Part shown: positions 13,237 through 16,773 of the stretch, one piece after another | Position numbering within the stretch: the stretch's first letter is position 1 | Layout: every line of letters begins with the position of its first letter | Assembly: GCA_002730985.1 (NCBI GenBank) | Contig: PCBP01000013.1 | Location: forward strand, 1 to 16,773 | DNA length: 16,773 nt | Source of the DNA: Flavobacteriales bacterium | GTDB taxonomy: Bacteria; Bacteroidota; Bacteroidia; Flavobacteriales; BACL11 | Reading direction: 5' to 3' | Made by a program: the position numbers and the translations under genes | The notes under the pieces: model-generated | What the model was told of the DNA's origin: nothing | What the model saw: the letters and a program-made list of their open reading frames with translations, nothing else | Database searches by the model: none

Positions 13237-13988
13237 TTTTTATCTGCTTCTTTAATTATATAATCGTATCCTTTCTCTTCCAATTCATGCGCTAATATTG
13301 CCCCTCCTGATTTAACAATTCTTCCATTATACAAGACATGAACAAAATCAGGAACAATATAATCTAACAGTCTTTGGTAGTGGGTAATAACAATGGTCGC
13401 ATTGTCATTTGTTTTTAGTTTATTTACCCCATTAGCTACAATTCTGAGGGCATCAATATCTAATCCTGAATCTGTCTCGTCCAATATGGATAATTTTGGC
13501 TCTAACATAGCCATTTGAAAAATCTCATTTCTTTTTTTCTCTCCTCCAGAAAAACCCTCATTCATATTACGTGATAAGTACCCGTCTTTGATACTTAATA
13601 ATTCCATTTTTTCACGCATCATTTTAAGTAGTTTTGGAGTAGGCATTGGCTCTAATCCCTTTGCTTTTCTTCTTTCATTAATTGATGTTTTTATAAAGTT
13701 GGAAACTGAAATTCCAGGAATTTCTACTGGATATTGAAAAGAAAGAAAGACTCCTTTATTAGCTCTTTCTTCAGGAGGAAGCTCCAGCAAGTCCTCTCCT
13801 TCAAAGCCAATTTCTCCCTCTGTAACTTCATAATCTTCTTTTCCAGCAATTATGGAAGCAAGGGTGCTTTTCCCGGATCCATTTGGCCCCATTATTGCAT
13901 GTACTTCTCCGGCTTTGACTTCTAAGTTTACTCCATTAAGAATAAGAGTCTCCCCTATCCCTGCTTTTAAATTTGTTATTTTTATCAT
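13227..13988 (-). CDS. sufC: SufC, ABC-type ATPase of the SUF complex
   Basis: SufC is the soluble ABC ATPase whose dimerisation on SufB-SufD drives rearrangement of the scaffold. Walker A is GPNGSGKST (34-42). The Q-loop is SFQYP (83-87). The ABC signature FSGGEKKRNEIFQ (146-158) has the SufC-specific KKRNEI continuation. Walker B with the D-loop is LSILDETDSGLDIDAL (166-181), including catalytic E171, and the switch histidine is H203 in VITHYQRLLDY. LDETDSGLD is the typical SufC variant of the usual LDEPTSALD. At 253 residues it has the standard length with no membrane part. It starts 11 nt after sufB and its end overlaps sufD by 10 nt, matching the need for equimolar partners. Confidence 0.96.
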   Translation of the reverse strand: MIKITNLKAGIGETLILNGVNLEVKAGEVHAIMGPNGSGKSTLASIIAGKEDYEVTEGEIGFEGEDLLELPPEERANKGVFLSFQYPVEIPGISVSNFIKTSINERRKAKGLEPMPTPKLLKMMREKMELLSIKDGYLSRNMNEGFSGGEKKRNEIFQMAMLEPKLSILDETDSGLDIDALRIVANGVNKLKTNDNATIVITHYQRLLDYIVPDFVHVLYNGRIVKSGGAILAHELEEKGYDYIIKEADKKWA

Positions 13989-13999
13989 TTCTTTTATTT

Positions 14000-15457
14000 T
14001 TATCCTACTGACCCCTCAAGGCTGATTTCCAATAATTTTTTTGCTTCTACTGCAAATTCCATTGGCAGTTGATTTAGGACATCTTTACAATATCCATTTA
14101 CAATTAGTGCAATTGCTTCTTCTGTGCCAATCCCTCTTTGATTACAATAAAATATTTGATCTTCACCAATTTTTGATGTAGTCGCTTCATGCTCTACTTT
14201 GGAGGAGTTGTTTTTTACTTCAATATAAGGGAAAGTATGTGACCCGCATTTATCTCCCATTAACAAAGAATCACATTGAGAGAAATTTCTGGAATTTGTA
14301 GCACCTTTTGCAATACGTACTAACCCTCTGTAATTTCCATCACTTTTTCCTGCTGATATTCCTTTTGCTATAATTGTACTCTTACTATTTTTTCCTAGAT
14401 GAATCATTTTTGTTCCTGTGTCTGCTTGTTGACAGTTGTTTGTAACTGCAACTGAGAAAAATTCTCCAATAGAGTTATCTCCTTTTAAAATACAAGACGG
14501 ATACTTCCAAGTTACTGCAGAACCCGTCTCTACTTGTGTCCAAGATATTTTTGCGTTTTTATGACAAATTCCTCTTTTAGTAACAAAGTTGAAAACCCCC
14601 CCAATACCTTCAGCATTTCCAGGATACCAGTTCTGTACAGTAGAATATTTAATATCAGCATCATCTAATGCAATAAGCTCTACAACTGCAGCATGTAATT
14701 GATTTTCATCACGCATTGGAGCGGTACACCCTTCCAAATAACTTACCTGACTTCCTTCATCTGCAATTAAAAGAGTTCTTTCAAATTGACCTGTTCCAGC
14801 TTCATTTATTCTAAAGTAAGTTGAAAGCTCCATTGGGCATTTTATTCCTTTTGGAATATAACAAAACGAGCCATCAGAAAATACTGCTGAGTTTAAAGCT
14901 GAGAAAAAGTTATCCCTTACAGGAACTACAGAGCCAAGATATTTTTTTACTAGTTCAGGGTGGTCTTGAATCGCATCAGAAATAGAACAGAAAATAATGC
15001 CCTTTTCAGCAAGTGTTTCTTTAAATGAAGTAGCTACAGATACAGAATCCATTACAATATCAACAGCAACATTAGCAAGTCTTTTTTGTTCTTCTAATGA
15101 GATTCCAAGTTTGTCAAAAGTTTTTTTCATTTCAGGGTCTAAATCATCTAAGCTATCCAATATAGGCTTTTGCTTGGGAGCAGAATAATATATTACATCT
15201 TGATAGTTTGGTTTCTTGTAGGAAACATTTGCCCAATCTGGCTCTTTCATTTCAAGCCAAGACTTATAAGCTGCTAATCGGTATTCTAACATCCATTCAG
15301 GCTCATTTTTCTTTGCAGAAATAATACGAACTACTTCTTCAGAAATCCCTTTTGGGATAGTATCTGATTCTATATCAGTTGTAAATCCGTATTTATATTC
15401 AGAAGAAGTTACATCATTTAGTAATTCCTCTTCAGTTTGCTTTTTTTTTCTACTCAT
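14000..15457 (-). CDS. sufB: SufB, SUF scaffold complex subunit
   Basis: SufB receives sulfur from SufE and, with SufD, carries the nascent cluster. The 485-residue protein contains the family blocks [10 protein letters not shown] (21-30), [10 protein letters not shown] (52-61), [20 protein letters not shown] (198-217), [21 protein letters not shown] (240-260), [14 protein letters not shown] (308-321) and [11 protein letters not shown] (391-401). With a constant offset of 10 from E. coli, C244 matches the sulfur-accepting C254. C395 matches C405, and H423/E424 ([10 protein letters not shown]) match H433/E434 at the cluster-forming interface with SufD. All the key residues are therefore present. 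Start ATG at 15457 lies 12 nt after the hesB stop and sufC follows after 11 nt. A short lysine-rich N terminus (SRKKK) precedes the conserved part. Confidence 0.96.
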   Translation of the reverse strand: MSRKKKQTEEELLNDVTSSEYKYGFTTDIESDTIPKGISEEVVRIISAKKNEPEWMLEYRLAAYKSWLEMKEPDWANVSYKKPNYQDVIYYSAPKQKPILDSLDDLDPEMKKTFDKLGISLEEQKRLANVAVDIVMDSVSVATSFKETLAEKGIIFCSISDAIQDHPELVKKYLGSVVPVRDNFFSALNSAVFSDGSFCYIPKGIKCPMELSTYFRINEAGTGQFERTLLIADEGSQVSYLEGCTAPMRDENQLHAAVVELIALDDADIKYSTVQNWYPGNAEGIGGVFNFVTKRGICHKNAKISWTQVETGSAVTWKYPSCILKGDNSIGEFFSVAVTNNCQQADTGTKMIHLGKNSKSTIIAKGISAGKSDGNYRGLVRIAKGATNSRNFSQCDSLLMGDKCGSHTFPYIEVKNNSSKVEHEATTSKIGEDQIFYCNQRGIGTEEAIALIVNGYCKDVLNQLPMEFAVEAKKLLEISLEGSVG

Positions 15458-15469
15458 TTGCTGAAATTT

Positions 15470-15793
15470 TTAAAGAGAAAAACTTTCTCCACATCCACAA
15501 GTTCTATTTGCATTTGGATTATTAAACACAAATCCCTTGCCATTTAATCCGTCAGAAAACTCTAATGTTGTTCCAATTAGGTATAAAAAACTCTTTTTGT
15601 TAACTAAAAGCTTGATACCATTGTTTTCAATCATTTCATCATCTTGATGCTTCTTGTTGTCAAAGTCTAATTTATAGCTTAGCCCTGAACAGCCACCACT
15701 TTCTACACCTACCCTTACAAATGATTTTGTTATATTGTCTTTATCTAGAAGATCAAGCAATCTTTGTTTGGCTGAGTCGCTAATAGTTATCAT
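15470..15793 (-). CDS. sufA: A-type Fe-S carrier (HesB/SufA family), first gene of SUF operon
   Basis: A-type carriers accept a cluster from the SUF scaffold and pass it to apo-proteins. From the ATG at 15793 the protein has 107 residues, the usual size. It carries the three cluster cysteines: C35 (ESGGCSGLSY), C99 and C101 (NRTCGCGESFSL). An in-frame TTG at 15817 would add eight residues. That codon lies only 5 nt after the -7 promoter box, at or before the likely transcription start, and the family begins MITISDSA, so ATG 15793 is chosen. It is the promoter-proximal gene of a nine-gene operon. Whether it should be called SufA, IscA or ErpA cannot be decided from sequence alone; the symbol follows its position. 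Confidence 0.92.
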   Translation of the reverse strand: MITISDSAKQRLLDLLDKDNITKSFVRVGVESGGCSGLSYKLDFDNKKHQDDEMIENNGIKLLVNKKSFLYLIGTTLEFSDGLNGKGFVFNNPNANRTCGCGESFSL

Positions 15794-15822
15794 TGGATAT
15801 ATTATACTGTTATTCAATAGTG

Positions 15823-15830
15823 CAAATGTA
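15823..15830 (-). promoter_or_regulatory. Candidate -7 promoter box of the SUF operon
   Basis: On the minus strand TACATTTG (15830-15823), followed by C, matches the Bacteroidota TAnnTTTG(C) consensus. It lies 29 nt before the hesB ATG at 15793. It is the only promoter-like element seen for the nine-gene operon. Its -33 region overlaps the thiL promoter. Confidence 0.6.
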
Positions 15831-15853
15831 ATAAATTTCAGGATGTATTTATA

Positions 15854-15861
15854 TATCTTTG
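15854..15861 (+). promoter_or_regulatory. Candidate -7 promoter box of thiL
   Basis: TATCTTTG matches TAnnTTTG and ends only 4 nt before the thiL ATG at 15866. If it is used, the mRNA would start at or within a few bases of the ATG, making thiL nearly leaderless. It lies back-to-back with the SUF box, 23 bp apart. Confidence 0.5.
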
Positions 15862-15865
15862 TTCT

Positions 15866-16773
15866 ATGAATATATTTAAAGATAAAAACTTAAACACTAC
15901 TTCAATTGAAAGTTTAGGAGAGTTTGGCTTGATTAATCATCTAACAAAAAATGTTAAAATAAAAAATGAGAGTTCAATTTTTGGCATTGGTGATGATGCG
16001 GCTGTTATAGATATGGGGGATAAATATCAACTTGTAAGCACAGACTTATTAATTGAAGGAGTGCATTTTGATCTGGCTTATGCTCCATTAAAACATTTAG
16101 GCTATAAATCGGTAGCAGTAAATGTCTCTGATATATGTGCTATGAATGGAACTGCTAAGCAAATTACAATTGGGCTTGCAATAAGCAATCGTTTTACAGT
16201 TGAAGCTCTTGAAGAACTGTACGAGGGGGTTAAATTGGCTTGCGAACATTATGAGATAGATTTAGTGGGAGGCGACACAACCTCATCAACCTCTGGACTA
16301 TTAATAAGCGTCACTATTTTAGGCGAAGTTGAAAAGAATAAAATCACCTATAGAAGCGGGGCCAACATTAATGATTTAGTAGTGTGTACTGGTGATTTAG
16401 GAGCAGCTTATTTAGGACTTCAGTTGTTAAATAGAGAGAATGAAATGTTTAAAGGCAATCCAAAAATGCAACCTGATTTAAGCGGAAATGATTATGTTCT
16501 TAGAAGGCAATTAAAACCAGAAGCGGGAACAAAATATATAAATATTTTAAATGACTTAGACATTGTTCCTACCGCTATGATTGATATCTCTGACGGACTT
16601 GCTTCTGAAGCCTTACATATTTCAAAATCTTCCAACGTTGGAATAACAATACATGAGGAAAAAATCCCAATAGATTACACCACCATGAATTTAGCTAATG
16701 ATTTTAATATCAATCCTATAACGTGCGCTTTGAGTGGAGGAGAAGACTATGAATTATTATTTACAATTAGCCA
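15866..16773 (+). CDS. thiL: Thiamine-monophosphate kinase (3' end outside window)
   Basis: ThiL phosphorylates thiamine monophosphate with ATP to give thiamine diphosphate, the active cofactor. The first 302 residues are present with all main motifs of the AIR-synthase/PurM-like fold: GIGDDAAV (40-47), STDLLIEGVHFD (58-69), VNVSDICAMNG (85-95), VGGDTTSS (134-141), VCTGDLGAAYLGL (173-185), MIDISDGLASE (238-248) and LSGGEDYELLFT (289-300). ThiL proteins usually have about 320-350 residues, so only the last few dozen are missing beyond base 16773. The ATG at 15866 is the only reasonable start; the next in-frame ATG is codon 50, after the metal-binding GDDAA motif. The gene diverges from the SUF operon and no other thi gene is visible. 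Confidence 0.95.
   Translation, partial: MNIFKDKNLNTTSIESLGEFGLINHLTKNVKIKNESSIFGIGDDAAVIDMGDKYQLVSTDLLIEGVHFDLAYAPLKHLGYKSVAVNVSDICAMNGTAKQITIGLAISNRFTVEALEELYEGVKLACEHYEIDLVGGDTTSSTSGLLISVTILGEVEKNKITYRSGANINDLVVCTGDLGAAYLGLQLLNRENEMFKGNPKMQPDLSGNDYVLRRQLKPEAGTKYINILNDLDIVPTAMIDISDGLASEALHISKSSNVGITIHEEKIPIDYTTMNLANDFNINPITCALSGGEDYELLFTIS

Noticed and set aside
15794..15817. Longer hesB product starting at TTG 15817
   Set aside because: The TTG sits 5 nt from the -7 box, likely at the transcription start itself, and the family start matches the ATG at 15793.
15821..15840. Imperfect inverted repeat over the SUF -7 box, considered as a regulator operator
   Set aside because: Only five of seven positions pair, and AT-rich DNA gives such matches by chance; no known Fur or IscR-type site is recognisable.
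15830..15866. TPP riboswitch upstream of thiL
   Set aside because: The gap to the divergent promoter is too short and contains no thi-box sequence; the predicted leader is almost absent.

Overview
The window is AT-rich chromosomal DNA from a member of the Bacteroidota, most likely a flavobacterial lineage. Four signs point there. Start codons lack Shine-Dalgarno sequences, and gene starts are instead preceded by TAnnTTTG-type -7 promoter boxes (seven good examples). The SUF operon has the Bacteroidota layout with DUF59 and DUF2480 genes appended. An S46 dipeptidyl-peptidase and a secreted lamin-tail/CotH-like protein are present. PurF is the long form typical of this phylum. No mobile element, CRISPR array, rRNA or tRNA was seen, and codon use looks even throughout.

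Left part (1-5468). A partial secreted lamin-tail/chitobiase-domain protein on the minus strand diverges from a group II PLP-dependent decarboxylase of the GAD/CSAD type. Next comes a tight three-gene plus-strand cassette (2402-3541): a His/Cys-bearing protein that may be a papain-like hydrolase, an 89-residue protein with a CxxC pair, and a small glutaredoxin with a WCSDC active site. The genes overlap by 4 and 11 nt. The cassette is followed by purF on its own promoter.

Middle (5546-8809). A periplasmic S46 peptidase of the DPP7 type, with a C-terminal extension of about 80 residues, is transcribed toward purF. It diverges from an rluF-like 23S rRNA pseudouridine synthase gene.

Right part (8806-16773). 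A nine-gene minus-strand operon runs hesB/sufA, sufB, sufC, sufD, sufS, sufE, sufT-like (DUF59), DUF2480, DUF3050, with junctions from a 10-nt overlap to a 12-nt gap. It encodes the complete SUF iron-sulfur assembly machine: SufS/SufE supply sulfur, SufBCD is the scaffold, the A-type carrier and DUF59 protein handle delivery or maturation. Two proteins of unknown function follow. DUF2480 is cysteine-rich and DUF3050 looks like a haem-oxygenase-fold metalloprotein. They are the most interesting genes here, because position and translational coupling tie them to Fe-S assembly. The operon's last stop codon overlaps the rluF stop tail-to-tail. At its other end the operon promoter lies back-to-back with that of thiL (thiamine-monophosphate kinase), which is cut by the window edge.

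No gene-free stretch exceeds about 140 bases.
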